Positions 36,968 to 47,594 of a stretch of DNA of 64,000 bases are shown here, one piece after another. Numbering within the stretch: position 1 is the stretch's first letter; every line of letters begins with the position of its first letter. The notes under the pieces are model-generated. The model ran no database searches, was not told the origin of the DNA, and worked only from the letters and a program-made list of their open reading frames with translations. This stretch comes from Sinomicrobium oceani (GTDB lineage Bacteria; Bacteroidota; Bacteroidia; Flavobacteriales; Flavobacteriaceae). A program made the position numbers and the translations under genes. The DNA lies in NCBI RefSeq assembly GCF_900119185.1, contig NZ_FPJE01000021.1, positions 1-64,000 on the forward strand, written 5' to 3'.

Positions 36968-38026
36968 TTATGCTGCAACCGGGATTTTAAGATAAGCGAC
37001 GAAGCAACCTCTTCTGATGCCCGTTTGCAGCGTAAAATTGTTTTGATAAAGCAAATACAGTCTTCTTTTTACATTTTGTAAACCAATTCCTCCTTTTGCG
37101 GTAATAGACCTGTCCTCGGGATTTATCGTATTCCTGACCAGAAAATGCAGACTGTTGTCTCCTGGGAGTGATTTTAATGTAATATCGATCTGTACGCCCT
37201 CCCCGGTACTTCCACCGTGTTTAAAGCAGTTTTCTATAAAGGGAAGAAATAATAAAGGAGGTGTTCGGATATCTTCTATGTTTCCGATGATGTTCAAAGA
37301 AAATTGGATATGATCGCACCGTAACTCTTCCAGGTTGATATAGCTATTGATATACCGGATCTCCCTGGTAAGTTGTATTTCCGATTCCTGGACTTCATAA
37401 AGCACATACCGCATAATTTCCGACAGCTTAACCACAACCTTAGGCGCATTGTCCGATTTTTGCAAGGTCAGTGCATACAAGCTGTTCAGTGTGTTAAAGA
37501 AAAAATGAGGCTGTATCTGGGATCTTAAATATTTAATCTCTGTCTGTAATTGTAAGTGCTGTAATTCGTCTCGCTGATTTTTTATGGATATCCAGTCTAC
37601 CGTAAGCTTGATGGCCGATACGAAGGCTACTACATACCACTCTCCCAGTACTACGGTTGTGAAGTGATTAAAGCCCGGAGCTGTCTGTCCTACCGGTGCT
37701 TCGGGCCATATCGTTTTGTCGATAAAGACATATATCATCCCGGTTTTGAGAAAATAAAAAAACACAGATGATACGATAATCCACATAATATACGGGAGTA
37801 CCCTTTTCTTTAAAACATAGGTGGGGATCAACACGTAGATGTGCCAGTAACAGAAGAGGATACTCACGAAAAAACTAACCAGATTGGATTTGGCCGAATA
37901 GAGGTAGTCGTCAAAATAACCACCCCAGCGGACCGTATTGAATATATAGTAAACGAGCCAGAACAACAGGTGAAATTTCAAAGGGATCTTATAATTATAG
38001 GTAATAGGGCCGGGTGTTGTATTCAT
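36968..38026 (-). CDS. LytS/YehU-type sensor histidine kinase
   Basis: This 352-residue protein has an N-terminal membrane region of about four segments (18-150), a short coiled linker and the His_kinase domain of the LytS family. The phosphoacceptor is His in Q-I-Q-P-H-F-F-F-N-T-L-N-S (about residue 195). The ATPase domain has F-I-E-N-C-F-K-H-G and G-G-I-G-L-Q-N-V. Such kinases normally pair with LytTR-type response regulators, usually encoded next door; none is visible within the window, so it is an orphan here. Confidence 0.9.
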   Translation of the reverse strand: MNTTPGPITYNYKIPLKFHLLFWLVYYIFNTVRWGGYFDDYLYSAKSNLVSFFVSILFCYWHIYVLIPTYVLKKRVLPYIMWIIVSSVFFYFLKTGMIYVFIDKTIWPEAPVGQTAPGFNHFTTVVLGEWYVVAFVSAIKLTVDWISIKNQRDELQHLQLQTEIKYLRSQIQPHFFFNTLNSLYALTLQKSDNAPKVVVKLSEIMRYVLYEVQESEIQLTREIRYINSYINLEELRCDHIQFSLNIIGNIEDIRTPPLLFLPFIENCFKHGGSTGEGVQIDITLKSLPGDNSLHFLVRNTINPEDRSITAKGGIGLQNVKRRLYLLYQNNFTLQTGIRRGCFVAYLKIPVAA

Positions 38027-38395
38027 GCTGGGACCAGGTTTTAAAGCGCTAAAATATAATATAATTTTTAAGTTATATTTAACATTTGCATGGAGTCTGT
38101 CGTTTTGTTTTTATGTGATAAAAGTACACTTATTTATGTTAATATGTGGTTTATTGTAATTTTTTAAGTTATTTATATGTGAAATCATGTTGTATGTTGT
38201 CGAAGTGATGTCGTTGATATAAATAATTTTTAACAAAAATTTAATATATATAGATTAGGATCACCAATAAAAATAAGTCATTCATTGTAAGGTTCAGGCG
38301 GATTGTTCTTAACGCTCATTTAAAGCCCCGGAGTGGCCGTGTAACGCTATGATTTTGCAATGCGGTGTTCTTTGTCAAACTAAAAACCAAAACAA
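38027..38395. other. Divergent AT-rich intergenic region before susC
   Basis: This 369-bp region lies between the kinase and the SusC gene starts. It is strongly AT-rich in 38050-38270, with no gene and no convincing TAnnTTTG element. It presumably holds both promoters and any operator of the SusC/SusD pair. Confidence 0.5.
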
Positions 38396-41300
38396 ATGAA
38401 GAGAATTTTAGTATTGTGCCTGTGCTTCATGTCTGTGTCCGTATTTGGCTATGTCCAGGAAAAGACGGTCACCGGGACGGTGACATCAGAGGCAGATCAA
38501 GTACCATTGCCCGGGGTGAATATCCTGGTTGCAGGTGCATCCACCGGTACAACAACCGATTTTGACGGAAATTACACTATCGTGGTTTCAGAGGGGCAGC
38601 AACTACAGTTTTCCTATATGGGTTTTGTTGCGCAGACCATCACTGTCGGTTCGGGGAATGTGATAAACGTTAGTCTACAGGAAGACACTTCAAAACTCGA
38701 TGAGGTTGTTGTAACTGCACTGGGGATTTCCAGGGAGAAAAAAGCATTGGGTTATGCGGTGACGGAACTGAAATCGGAAGAGATTAATACGATTAAAGAT
38801 CATAACGCTGCAAATTCCCTCGTCGGAAAGGTAGCGGGAGTTGTAGTAAACCAGTCCGGAGGAATAGGTTCGGGATCCAGGATCACCATCCGTGGAAACA
38901 ACAGCCTTACCGGTAATAACCAGGCTCTCATTGTCGTGGATGGGATTCCCATAGATGCCAACGGGTCCAACTCCGGAGGTGATGTGTACAGCAGTACGGT
39001 TACCGGAGGAGGGATCACGGATATCAACCCGGAAGATATAGAATCGATCTCCGTACTGAAAGGCCCCAATGCTGCAGCACTTTACGGCTCCAGAGCTGGT
39101 AACGGAGTGCTGCTGATAACGACTAAAAAAGGAAGCAGGGGCAGAGGCCTCGGGATCTCCCTGAATTCCAACATCACCCTGGAGGATGTCATGTTTTTAC
39201 CGGATTACCAGAATACTTACGGACAGGGAAGGGATGGAGCCCCATATCCCGATTTGAGTGACATGGCAGGAGCATCATGGGGAGGACGACTGGACGGTTC
39301 GGATCAGCTCTATTACACGGGCGAACAGATGCCTTATACGGCACAACCCGATAATGTGAGAGATTTCTTTGAGACAGGTATAAAAAGTATCAATTCCCTG
39401 TCTATCGATAAAGGGGGAGAAAATTATAGTGTCCGCTTTTCGTACACCAACAATAGTACGACCTCGGTAATTCCCAATTCCAAATTACACAGTCATAGCT
39501 TTAATCTCAGGGCCCTGGTGGATTTGTCGGATAAGTGGAGTTTTGACGGAAAGGCGACCTATTTTACCCAGGAACTCAACAACAGGGTGTCTCTCGGCTC
39601 CGAAGGGGTGCTGGCTTATGTTTATTATATGCCCAGAAATATACGGGTGAAGGGGTTGAAAAACTACCAGATGGCTAATCCGAGTGTATATGATCCGAAA
39701 AATGGTGTCAGTGATTATGATGTGATTAGCTATGCCGGACAGGGTAAGAGTACGGGAAACCCGTACTGGATGCTCTATAAAGACACGAACGATGAGCGCA
39801 GGGCAAGGTTCCTCGGATTTGCTAAAGTCAATTATAAGTTCAACGATTGGCTGACGGCTTTCGTCAGGGTCGGGAGCGACATTACCAATATTAATACCGA
39901 TATGGTTAACCAGGTGGGGCATCATTTCAACAGGTACGGATACCTGTCTTTCGGAACAGCGAAAAATACCGAGCTCAATGCCGATTTCCTGTTGTCTGCT
40001 CAAAAAGATCTCGGGGAAAAGTTTAACCTGTCTGCAAACCTGGGAGGGAACCTTTCCAAAAGAACTACCGAAAGCATGACGGTATCGGGAAGACAATTTA
40101 AGATCCCTACCAGAGCCTTACTCGCAAATACTTCTGTACAGACGAGTGTACATAATCCTATGGCGGTGAAAAAGGTAAATTCGTTATACGGTTCCATGAG
40201 TTTTGCATATGACGATTTTATGTACCTGGATCTGACCGCGAGGAATGACTGGTCGTCCACACTTCCCAAAGACAACAGGTCTTTCTTCTATCCTTCTGCG
40301 AGCCTTTCCGTGCTGGCCGATAAATTCCTCGATCCCGGAAAAAACACATTTGATATGCTGAAAGTACGTGCGGGCTGGGCTGAAGTAGGTAACGATACCG
40401 ACCCGTATCAATTGATGCAAACGTTCAGTATCAGTCAGCAGGGGTATTTGGGATTAACCGTATTGGATCCTCCGAATGTCAAAGCCAATGAAAACCTGAA
40501 ACCGGAGAGTGTAACGTCTATGGAATTCGGTATAGAGGCCAGGTTGCTGAAAAACCGTTTGTATTTCGATGCCTCGATATATCGAATCACCACCAACGAT
40601 CTGATCTTTGATGTTCCCGTAAATCCGGCAACCGGATACAATTTCTATCGGGAGAATATCGGAGAAACCGAAAATAAAGGGGTTGAGCTCCTCCTGGGAG
40701 GAATCCCCGTGAAAACTGAAAACTTTAGCTGGGACGTGTCTTTTAACTTCGCCAGGAACAGGAACAGGCTGAACGAGCTGATTGAAGGACTCGAATCTTA
40801 TGAGTTCAACAGGAGCAACAGCGGAAATGTATCTATACGGGCCCAGGTGGGCGGAGGTATCGGAGATATTTACGGTACCACCTGGAAAAGGGACGAAAGC
40901 GGAAACCTGCTGGTAAATGCAGAAGGGCGGCCGATACAGTCTACCGGACAGGAATATCTCGGTAACTCCCAGCCCGACTGGACAGGAGGACTCATGAATA
41001 CCTTTACGTACAAAAACCTTTCTTTCCGCTTTCTTATAGACGCACGTATAGGCGGAGAGATCTACTCGGCTACTTCTTCGGCACTCGACAATAACGGGGT
41101 TTCCGAAAGGAGTTTGCTGTACCGCGAAGAAGGTGTGGTTATCGACGCCATTAACGAAGGTACCGGAGCCCAGAATACGGAGAGTATCACAGCCCAGGAA
41201 TACTGGAGTAACTACTCGGGGATTGCGGCACATTATATTTATGATCAGACCAATATCAGGTTACGCGAATTTGCACTGAGTTATACCATTCCCGGAAGTT

Positions 41301-41491
41301 TTACACAGAAATTGGGGATCAACGGGGCTTCGGTAGGGTTGATAGGCAGAAACCTTTTCTTTCTGTACAAAAAGGCCAAAGATATAGATCCGGATGCCGC
41401 ATTGGGAACCGGTTTGAGCGGGCAAGGGATTTCCTTGAACAACGTGCCCACGGTAAGGAGTCTCGGGATCAATCTGAATCTTAAATTTTAA
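38396..41491 (+). CDS. SusC/RagA-family TonB-linked outer membrane receptor
   Basis: This 1031-residue outer membrane transporter has a signal peptide and a carboxypeptidase-D-like N-terminal domain (about 24-105, with G-x-V-T, P-L-P-G-V-N-I and T-D-F-D-G-N-Y). A TonB-box-like segment D-E-V-V-V-T-A-L-G follows, then a plug domain with I-R-G-N-N-S-L and L-K-G-P-N-A-A-A-L-Y-G-S-R, and a beta-barrel ending in an aromatic-terminated strand (L-N-L-K-F). It has no STN domain, unlike the receptor at 63.2 kb. With the SusD-like lipoprotein 12 bp downstream it forms an oligosaccharide or peptide uptake complex; the substrate is not evident. Confidence 0.93.
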   Translation: MKRILVLCLCFMSVSVFGYVQEKTVTGTVTSEADQVPLPGVNILVAGASTGTTTDFDGNYTIVVSEGQQLQFSYMGFVAQTITVGSGNVINVSLQEDTSKLDEVVVTALGISREKKALGYAVTELKSEEINTIKDHNAANSLVGKVAGVVVNQSGGIGSGSRITIRGNNSLTGNNQALIVVDGIPIDANGSNSGGDVYSSTVTGGGITDINPEDIESISVLKGPNAAALYGSRAGNGVLLITTKKGSRGRGLGISLNSNITLEDVMFLPDYQNTYGQGRDGAPYPDLSDMAGASWGGRLDGSDQLYYTGEQMPYTAQPDNVRDFFETGIKSINSLSIDKGGENYSVRFSYTNNSTTSVIPNSKLHSHSFNLRALVDLSDKWSFDGKATYFTQELNNRVSLGSEGVLAYVYYMPRNIRVKGLKNYQMANPSVYDPKNGVSDYDVISYAGQGKSTGNPYWMLYKDTNDERRARFLGFAKVNYKFNDWLTAFVRVGSDITNINTDMVNQVGHHFNRYGYLSFGTAKNTELNADFLLSAQKDLGEKFNLSANLGGNLSKRTTESMTVSGRQFKIPTRALLANTSVQTSVHNPMAVKKVNSLYGSMSFAYDDFMYLDLTARNDWSSTLPKDNRSFFYPSASLSVLADKFLDPGKNTFDMLKVRAGWAEVGNDTDPYQLMQTFSISQQGYLGLTVLDPPNVKANENLKPESVTSMEFGIEARLLKNRLYFDASIYRITTNDLIFDVPVNPATGYNFYRENIGETENKGVELLLGGIPVKTENFSWDVSFNFARNRNRLNELIEGLESYEFNRSNSGNVSIRAQVGGGIGDIYGTTWKRDESGNLLVNAEGRPIQSTGQEYLGNSQPDWTGGLMNTFTYKNLSFRFLIDARIGGEIYSATSSALDNNGVSERSLLYREEGVVIDAINEGTGAQNTESITAQEYWSNYSGIAAHYIYDQTNIRLREFALSYTIPGSFTQKLGINGASVGLIGRNLFFLYKKAKDIDPDAALGTGLSGQGISLNNVPTVRSLGINLNLKF

Positions 41492-41503
41492 AAAGAAAAT
41501 ATC

Positions 41504-43195
41504 ATGAAAAAGGTCATTACCAAGATATATATCATCCTGTTTACCTTATTGTTGTCTGCAGGATGTTCCGACTTTGAAGAGATTAATGACAGGCCGGATC
41601 AGTTTCCGTCCGATGAAGTCAGTGCCAAATTCTTTCTGACCGGGCTTCAGATCGAGCTTTATGCACCCAACCGCTATCCGTACTGGAGGGCCCAACTCAT
41701 CCATGCCGACCGTTATGCGGGGCAGTTTACCTTTGGTTTTAACGGTTGCTGGTGGAATGATGGTTTGTGCTATACGTATGATATCGGTTATACCGATGCG
41801 GCCTATGACTGGATCGCCGGCTATATTGTAAAGCTCAGTGCTTATATGAATTTTGTTCAGGAAGGCGGAGAACTCGAGAACGACAAGTATTATGCCATAG
41901 GGCTGATCATGAAAGGTATGTATTACCAGATGTATACGGATATTTTCGGAATGGTATCCTATTCGGAAGCACTGAATCCCGATATCATTACGCCGAAATA
42001 CGACAGTCAGGCCGAGATTTATGCCGGTGTCATAGCCGAGCTCGACGAAGCCATGACTATCATAGGAGATGCTGCAGATACCGGACAGGGGGTGGAATTG
42101 CTTGCAGAAAACGATCTTTTCTTTAACGGGGATCTTCAACAGTGGAAGAAACTGGCTAATAGTCTGAAATTGCGAATGGGATTACGCGCACAGGGCGCCC
42201 CGGGAGCTTCGTTTGCCGAAAGTGCCATTACTACGGCTTTGCAGAACGAATTACTGACGACTTCCGGTGATAACGTGCTTATGGAAAAAGATACGGAAAT
42301 CGATCAGTTTCAGAATGCCGCATACGGGGATGTATGGTATAATTTTGATGTCGGATCTAACTGGACGGTAGGGAAGACGCTCATTGATAACCTGCGGAAT
42401 AATAACGATCCGAGGCTTTTTAAGTATGCACAACCTATAGACGGAGGGGAAGTGGTATTTACGAAGCCGTCCGCCGGGCAGGGAGCAGCATTGTTCGATA
42501 AGCATGTAGCTTTTATCATGGAACAGCTGGATGATGCCGGAGTACCCTATACCAGGGTTGATGGAGATGGCACAATTACGGTTACCATAACCGAAGGTAC
42601 TTATTATGTTGGACAGCCCACAAGGCTGAATGCCGATATTTATACACATGTCAAAGAAGCACTTTTTTGCCGCCCGGCTGAAATCATTATCAATCCGAAA
42701 AATCAGGGATTACCTATATTTTCCGAAATTGTGTTTACGGCTGCCGAAGGCAATTTTTTACAAGCCGAAGCTATTGTCAAAGGCCTGGCTTCCGGCGATG
42801 CACAGTCGTTGTATCAGGAAGGGATCAGGCAGGCTATGCTGGTCTGGGAAGTAGATCCGGCCGAGATAGAAAATTTCCTGGCCACCGAAGAGATGGCTTT
42901 GCTCAATGGTTCTACAACGGAAAACCTGGAGAAAATAGCTACTCAGCGATGGATAGCTGCTTATACCGATGGTTTCGAAGCCTGGGCTATCGTACGGGAT
43001 AGTGGGTACCCTTCGGAATTATACCAGGGAGTTTCCGACTATGATATCTACAGTGCAGGAACCCTCAACGGGGCATACCCGCAAAGAATGCGATACGGCA
43101 CCGGGGCTTATAATACCAATGGGGCCAATACCGAAATGGCCAATCAGGCACAGGGACCGGATGAACAGCGAACAAAACTCTGGTGGGCCAAATAA
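41504..43195 (+). CDS. SusD/RagB-family substrate-binding lipoprotein
   Basis: This is the surface lipoprotein partner of the SusC receptor (563 residues). A lipobox ends at S-A-G-C (about residue 21). Helical TPR-like units follow, with the SusD signs G-x-x-Y-Q-M-Y-T-D-I-F-G, an L-K-L-R-M-G-like segment, F-L-Q-A-E-A, and at the C-terminus R-W-I-A-A-Y and R-M-R-Y. It belongs to the SusD/RagB superfamily form with a NDxP-type start (E-E-I-N-D-R-P-D). It binds substrate at the cell surface and lids the SusC barrel. Confidence 0.92.
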   Translation: MKKVITKIYIILFTLLLSAGCSDFEEINDRPDQFPSDEVSAKFFLTGLQIELYAPNRYPYWRAQLIHADRYAGQFTFGFNGCWWNDGLCYTYDIGYTDAAYDWIAGYIVKLSAYMNFVQEGGELENDKYYAIGLIMKGMYYQMYTDIFGMVSYSEALNPDIITPKYDSQAEIYAGVIAELDEAMTIIGDAADTGQGVELLAENDLFFNGDLQQWKKLANSLKLRMGLRAQGAPGASFAESAITTALQNELLTTSGDNVLMEKDTEIDQFQNAAYGDVWYNFDVGSNWTVGKTLIDNLRNNNDPRLFKYAQPIDGGEVVFTKPSAGQGAALFDKHVAFIMEQLDDAGVPYTRVDGDGTITVTITEGTYYVGQPTRLNADIYTHVKEALFCRPAEIIINPKNQGLPIFSEIVFTAAEGNFLQAEAIVKGLASGDAQSLYQEGIRQAMLVWEVDPAEIENFLATEEMALLNGSTTENLEKIATQRWIAAYTDGFEAWAIVRDSGYPSELYQGVSDYDIYSAGTLNGAYPQRMRYGTGAYNTNGANTEMANQAQGPDEQRTKLWWAK

Positions 43196-43227
43196 CAGGA
43201 CTACAGCGATATTTTGTAATAGTAATA

Positions 43228-43260
43228 TACGGGGATGCTGCCACATCCCCGTTTTTCTTT
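43228..43260 (+). terminator. Terminator of the susC-susD pair
   Basis: CGGGGATG (43230-43237) pairs with CATCCCCG (43244-43251), 6-nt loop, followed by TTTTTCTTT. Confidence 0.85.
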
Positions 43261-43330
43261 AACATTCCGCTAACAACGGATAGTGTTTTAATACATTACT
43301 TTTATACCCTTATAAACTAATAAGTTGCCC

Positions 43331-44560
43331 ATGTGGAATTGGATTCTCTTTGTTTTTATTTATGTGCTGACAGGATTTTATGCTTTTCAGGCCATACGGG
43401 TTTTTACCCGGAGTCCTTATATTCTCCTGGCTTATGTTGTACTGACATTAGTGGTTGTGGTCAATTTTATGTATCACTTCGCTTTCTATCAGGGCGAAAA
43501 AGGGATTAGTGGCGACCGGAGTTATGCCCTGGCCTATCTGTTGATACTAATGGTGTTTCAGCTTATCGTTATTATTTTCTTACTGGGAGAAGACCTGGCC
43601 CGGCTGATTATAGGCGGTTTTCGCAAGTGGATGGGCAAACCTTCCGGAGCAGTTGTTCCTTCAAGGAGAAAATTTCTCAGTGCTGTAGCCCTGGGAGTGG
43701 CATCCATACCTTTTGCCGGATTGTTATACGGGATGTACAAGGGGAAGTACGATTTTCAGGTGCTTCGTCATACCCTGGAATTCGATGACCTTCCGGAAGC
43801 ATTCGACGGTTACCGGATAACCCAGATCTCCGATATCCACAGCGGAAGTTTTGACGATAAGGAAAAGGTGGCCTATGCTATAGACCTGATCAATGGTCAG
43901 GAATCGGATCTGTTGTTGTTTACCGGAGATATCGTCAATAACAAATCTGAAGAATTATTGCCGTGGATGGATATATTTTCCCGTTTGGAAGCCAGGGACG
44001 GTTTGTATTCCGTTTTGGGCAATCACGATTACGGAGATTATGCACAATGGGACAGTGATGCGGAGAAAGAAGCGAATATGGAGCAGCTCAAAAAGTTGCA
44101 GAGACAGCTCGGTTTTGATCTTTTGCTGAATGAGAGCAGGCAAATCAGTAAAGGAAAAGACCATATATCGCTTATCGGTGTGGAGAATTGGGGAGCCGGG
44201 GGATTTAAAAAGGCGGGAGATCTCGACAAAGCTGTAAAAGGCGTCGATAAAGATGCCTTTAAAATCCTGATGAGCCACGATCCTTCGCATTGGGAGCAGG
44301 AGGTTATAGATCATCCGTACCACTATCACCTCACCTTAAGCGGACATACACACGGTATGCAGTTTGGGGTAGAAATTCCGGGCTGGATAAAATGGAGCCC
44401 TATAAAATGGCGCTATAAATACTGGGCAGGTATCTATAAAGAGATGGGACAGTATATCAACGTAAACCGCGGATTGGGATACCTCGGGTATCCCGGGAGA
44501 TTTGGAATATGGCCGGAAATTACAGTAATAGAACTAAAAAAAGCCGGAAAAACCGCATAA
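43331..44560 (+). CDS. Membrane-anchored metallophosphoesterase
   Basis: This 409-residue protein has three to four hydrophobic segments (about 1-100) followed by an R-R-K-F-L membrane/Tat-like segment (about 113-140). The calcineurin-like phosphoesterase domain has the metal motifs I-S-D-I-H-S-G (about 165), F-T-G-D-I-V-N, L-G-N-H-D-Y-G and, late, S-G-H-T-H-G-M-Q. Such YkuE/YaeI-like enzymes hydrolyse phosphoester bonds at the membrane; YaeI-type relatives act on lipids, but the substrate here is unknown. The ATG at 43331 is used; an in-frame TTG two codons upstream is less likely. Confidence 0.87.
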   Translation: MWNWILFVFIYVLTGFYAFQAIRVFTRSPYILLAYVVLTLVVVVNFMYHFAFYQGEKGISGDRSYALAYLLILMVFQLIVIIFLLGEDLARLIIGGFRKWMGKPSGAVVPSRRKFLSAVALGVASIPFAGLLYGMYKGKYDFQVLRHTLEFDDLPEAFDGYRITQISDIHSGSFDDKEKVAYAIDLINGQESDLLLFTGDIVNNKSEELLPWMDIFSRLEARDGLYSVLGNHDYGDYAQWDSDAEKEANMEQLKKLQRQLGFDLLLNESRQISKGKDHISLIGVENWGAGGFKKAGDLDKAVKGVDKDAFKILMSHDPSHWEQEVIDHPYHYHLTLSGHTHGMQFGVEIPGWIKWSPIKWRYKYWAGIYKEMGQYINVNRGLGYLGYPGRFGIWPEITVIELKKAGKTA

Positions 44561-44603
44561 TTCATATAAAATATTACATTTGTATTACTAATTCCGTATT
44601 AAA

Positions 44604-44900
44604 ATGTCAAAATTCGGTGAATTAATAGATATCAATGTTCCGGTCTTGTTGGATTTTTATACCGATTGGAATGAGTCATCTACGGCTATGCATCCCGTGC
44701 TTCGCGACGTGGCTGCTGCGATGGGAGATAAGGCAAAGATCATTAAGATCGATGTCGATAAAAACCAGGAACTGGCTAATGCACTTCGTGTAAAAGGCCT
44801 GCCCACTCTTATGATCTACAAAGGAGGGGAGATGGTCTGGCGCCATAGTGGCGAGCAGGATGCCAATACCCTGATAGGACTGTTGCAGGGACATATCTGA
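44604..44900 (+). CDS. Thioredoxin-fold protein lacking the CXXC active site
   Basis: This 98-residue protein follows the thioredoxin fold: P-V-L-L-D-F-Y-T-D-W at the first strand, K-I-D-V-D-K-N-Q-E-L-A, and the cis-Pro loop G-L-P-T-L-M-I-Y. The site that should read W-C-G-P-C is W-N-E-S-S, and the protein has no cysteine at all, so it cannot act as a disulfide reductase. It may be a chaperone-like or adaptor thioredoxin. It follows the phosphoesterase by 43 bp on the same strand and may be co-transcribed. Confidence 0.88.
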   Translation: MSKFGELIDINVPVLLDFYTDWNESSTAMHPVLRDVAAAMGDKAKIIKIDVDKNQELANALRVKGLPTLMIYKGGEMVWRHSGEQDANTLIGLLQGHI

Positions 44901-44938
44901 AAAAAAAATCCTCTCCGCCTGAAAGTAACGGAGAGGAA
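44901..44938 (-). terminator. Terminator between convergent genes
   Basis: CCTCTCCG (44910-44917) pairs with CGGAGAGG (44929-44936). Eight As on the left give a T-run on the minus strand, so it ends the prolyl oligopeptidase transcript. Confidence 0.8.
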
Positions 44939-44963
44939 AATAATAGCTTTTTGATCTTTTCTT

Positions 44964-47111
44964 CTATTGTTGTTCCGTGTCGGAGGGCAGTTTTCTATAC
45001 CCCATTTCATACAGTGTAAAACCAAAGACATCCGCGGTCTGCTCTATTGTCTTGCTTATCGGTGTTCCGGCACCGTGACCGGCATCGGTCTCTATACGGA
45101 TGAGTATAGGGTTGTCTCCTTTTTGTTTCTCCTGTAACGTCGCTGCAAACTTAAAACTGTGTGCCGGCACTACCCGGTCATCATGATCTGCAGTAGTGAT
45201 CAGCGTTGCCGGATATTCGGTATCTTCCTTGATGTTGTGCAGCGGAGAATACCCCATTAGGTATTTGAACATGGCTTCGTTGTCTTCGGAAGTCCCGTAA
45301 TCATAAGCCCATCCGGCCCCCGCCGTAAAGGTATGGTAACGGAGCATATCCAGAACTCCTACGGCAGGTAATGCTACTTTCATGAGGTCAGGGCGCTGTG
45401 TCATGGTTGCACCGACCAGCAGTCCGCCATTGGAACCTCCCCGTATAGCCAGGTAATCGGGTGAAGTGTACTGGTTTTTGATGAGGTATTCGGCAGCAGC
45501 TATAAAGTCGTCAAATACATTCTGTTTTTGCATCTTCGTCCCTGCATCATGCCACTTTTTGCCATATTCACCACCACCCCTAAGGTTGGGAACCGCATAA
45601 ATACCGCCCTGTTCCAGCCAGATGGCATTGGGAGTACTGAAGCCGGGCTGCAGGCTTACGTTAAACCCTCCGTAACCATAAAGTATGGTCGGGTTCTTAC
45701 CGTTGAATTCTATCCCTCTCTTGTAGGTGATGATCATGGGAACACGGGTGCCGTCTTTGGAGTTGTAAAAGACCTGTTCGGATATGTAATCATCCGGATT
45801 AAAATTGATTTTGGGTTCCCAATACAGTTCAGATGAGCCGTTTTCGATGCTGTAGGTGTACAATGTGGCAGGAACGTTGTAATTGGTAAAAGAATAATAG
45901 AGTTTTTCCTGGTCTTCTTTACCTCCGTAAATACCTATAGTGCCTATTCCCGGTAATTCCATTTCGCGTACCTGTTGGCCTTCATAATCGTATTGGTACA
46001 CCCTGGAGATTGCATCGACCATATAATTGGTAAACAGATACCCCCCACATTTGGTAATATTCAGCACATGCTCGGTTTCGGGAATGAGGTCTTTCCAGTT
46101 TTCCGGTTTCGGATCGGCTGCATCGACAGTAACTACTTTTTTGTTAGGTGCATTGAGGTTGGTAACGATGTACAGCTGGGAGCCGTTATTGTCCAGGATA
46201 TACGAGTCGCTGTCTTCCGTATCGGTGATGGTAGTAAGTTCCGGCTTAGCTGCTTCCATGTCCATAATAAAAAGCTTATTACCAGACGTGGCGTTTGCAG
46301 CGGATATGATAAGATAGCGCTGATCTTCGGACATGCCGCCCCCTACGTAACGGTTTTTTTGTTCCGGGGTACCTCCGAAAACTACAGTGTCTTCACTTTG
46401 CGGAGTTCCCAGTTTGTGAAAGTACAGTTTGTGCTGATCGGTTTTTGCCGAGAGTTCGCTGCCGTCCGGTTTGTCGTAACTGGAGTAGTAGATCCCTTCA
46501 TTGTTCCTCCAGGATATTCCACTGAACTTAATATTCACCAGTGTATCTTCTTTAATCTCTTTGGAAACGGCATCCATTATGATAACCTTTCTCCAGTCGC
46601 TTCCTCCTTCAGATATAGAATAGGCAAAAAGACTTCCGTCTTTGGAAAAATCGGTTTCACCGAGCGAAACCGTACCGTCTTCGGAGAAGGTGTTGGGATC
46701 GAGGAAAACTTCTTCCTTGCCATCATCATTTTTACGGTACAATACGGATTGGTCCTGTAGTCCGTCATTTTTGTAATAATAGGTGTAATCACCTTCTTTT
46801 CGTGGGGCTGATATTTTTTCGTAATCCCATAGTTCTTCAAGGCGTTCTTTGAGTTGCTGGCGGAACGGGATTTTCTCCAGAAATTCATGAGTGAGTTTGT
46901 TTTCTGCTTTTACCCACCCGGCAGTTTCCTCAGATCGATCGTCTTCCAGCCAGCGGTAGGGATCTTTTATTTCCGTATTGAAATACACATCGGAAACATC
47001 GGTTTTTTTGGTTTCGGGATACGTCAACTTCATGGTTTTATTCTCTTCTTTTTCTTCACAGGAACACCAAAGGAGCGGCGCTGCGATAGTCAGTATTACT
47101 AATTTTCTCAT
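44964..47111 (-). CDS. Prolyl oligopeptidase family (S9) lipoprotein
   Basis: This 715-residue serine peptidase cleaves after proline in short peptides. A signal peptide ends in a Cys-rich C-S-C (lipoprotein candidate, about 16-18). A seven-bladed propeller (about 90-430) with the N-terminal Y-P-x-T and P-Y-R-W-L-E-D motifs is followed by the alpha/beta hydrolase domain. That domain has [15 protein letters not shown], the nucleophile in R-G-G-S-N-G-G-L, D in D-H-D-D-R-V-V-P and H in D-A-G-H-G-A-G. It is likely an envelope-located peptide-degrading enzyme. A -7-like element lies on its 5' side. Confidence 0.93.
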   Translation of the reverse strand: MRKLVILTIAAPLLWCSCEEKEENKTMKLTYPETKKTDVSDVYFNTEIKDPYRWLEDDRSEETAGWVKAENKLTHEFLEKIPFRQQLKERLEELWDYEKISAPRKEGDYTYYYKNDGLQDQSVLYRKNDDGKEEVFLDPNTFSEDGTVSLGETDFSKDGSLFAYSISEGGSDWRKVIIMDAVSKEIKEDTLVNIKFSGISWRNNEGIYYSSYDKPDGSELSAKTDQHKLYFHKLGTPQSEDTVVFGGTPEQKNRYVGGGMSEDQRYLIISAANATSGNKLFIMDMEAAKPELTTITDTEDSDSYILDNNGSQLYIVTNLNAPNKKVVTVDAADPKPENWKDLIPETEHVLNITKCGGYLFTNYMVDAISRVYQYDYEGQQVREMELPGIGTIGIYGGKEDQEKLYYSFTNYNVPATLYTYSIENGSSELYWEPKINFNPDDYISEQVFYNSKDGTRVPMIITYKRGIEFNGKNPTILYGYGGFNVSLQPGFSTPNAIWLEQGGIYAVPNLRGGGEYGKKWHDAGTKMQKQNVFDDFIAAAEYLIKNQYTSPDYLAIRGGSNGGLLVGATMTQRPDLMKVALPAVGVLDMLRYHTFTAGAGWAYDYGTSEDNEAMFKYLMGYSPLHNIKEDTEYPATLITTADHDDRVVPAHSFKFAATLQEKQKGDNPILIRIETDAGHGAGTPISKTIEQTADVFGFTLYEMGYRKLPSDTEQQ

Positions 47112-47142
47112 TTCGTTTGTAGTTAATGTAGTCTTTGAATTT

Positions 47143-47150
47143 CAAAAATA
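47143..47150 (-). promoter_or_regulatory. -7 element of the prolyl oligopeptidase gene
   Basis: On the minus strand this reads TATTTTTG, fitting TAnnTTTG, about 32 bp before the ATG. No -33 TTG is seen. Confidence 0.4.
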
Positions 47151-47594
47151 AGGTAAAATGAGAGGTAAAAGAAAACCATACGGATGCTTTTGAAGATTAT
47201 AGTTGTTAAATCTATGTGAAATGAGTGGTGAAAAATTGTTTGGTCTGGAGGTGGAAATAGTATATGGGCTGAAATCAGCTGATATGGAGAGATTTTTTCG
47301 GAGAAAATCACTCTTTTACCTGATATATACAAAAGCACCGATTTTAACAATAAGTTCTTTTTTAATGTTTTATTAATCAGTTTTTTAACTTGTTTTTGAT
47401 GTAGTCCGAATTAAAGAATTATAACCCTCAATTCATAAATCCACGCTACAACTTGTTGCAGGGATGAATCGAACATTTTACTTTTACCCTGTCTGAAAAA
47501 AGAGGCATTTGCAAGTAGCTTTTAATATTTTGAGGTGTTATGTTACCGTATTTAATTTGTGCTTATATATAAAGATTTTCAGGTTTTAGGGGGA

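Noticed and set aside
47430-47480. Possible tRNA T-arm-like sequence (GTTCGATTCATCCCTGC on the minus strand)
   Set aside because: The flanking bases do not pair as a T-stem and no acceptor or anticodon arm can be drawn.
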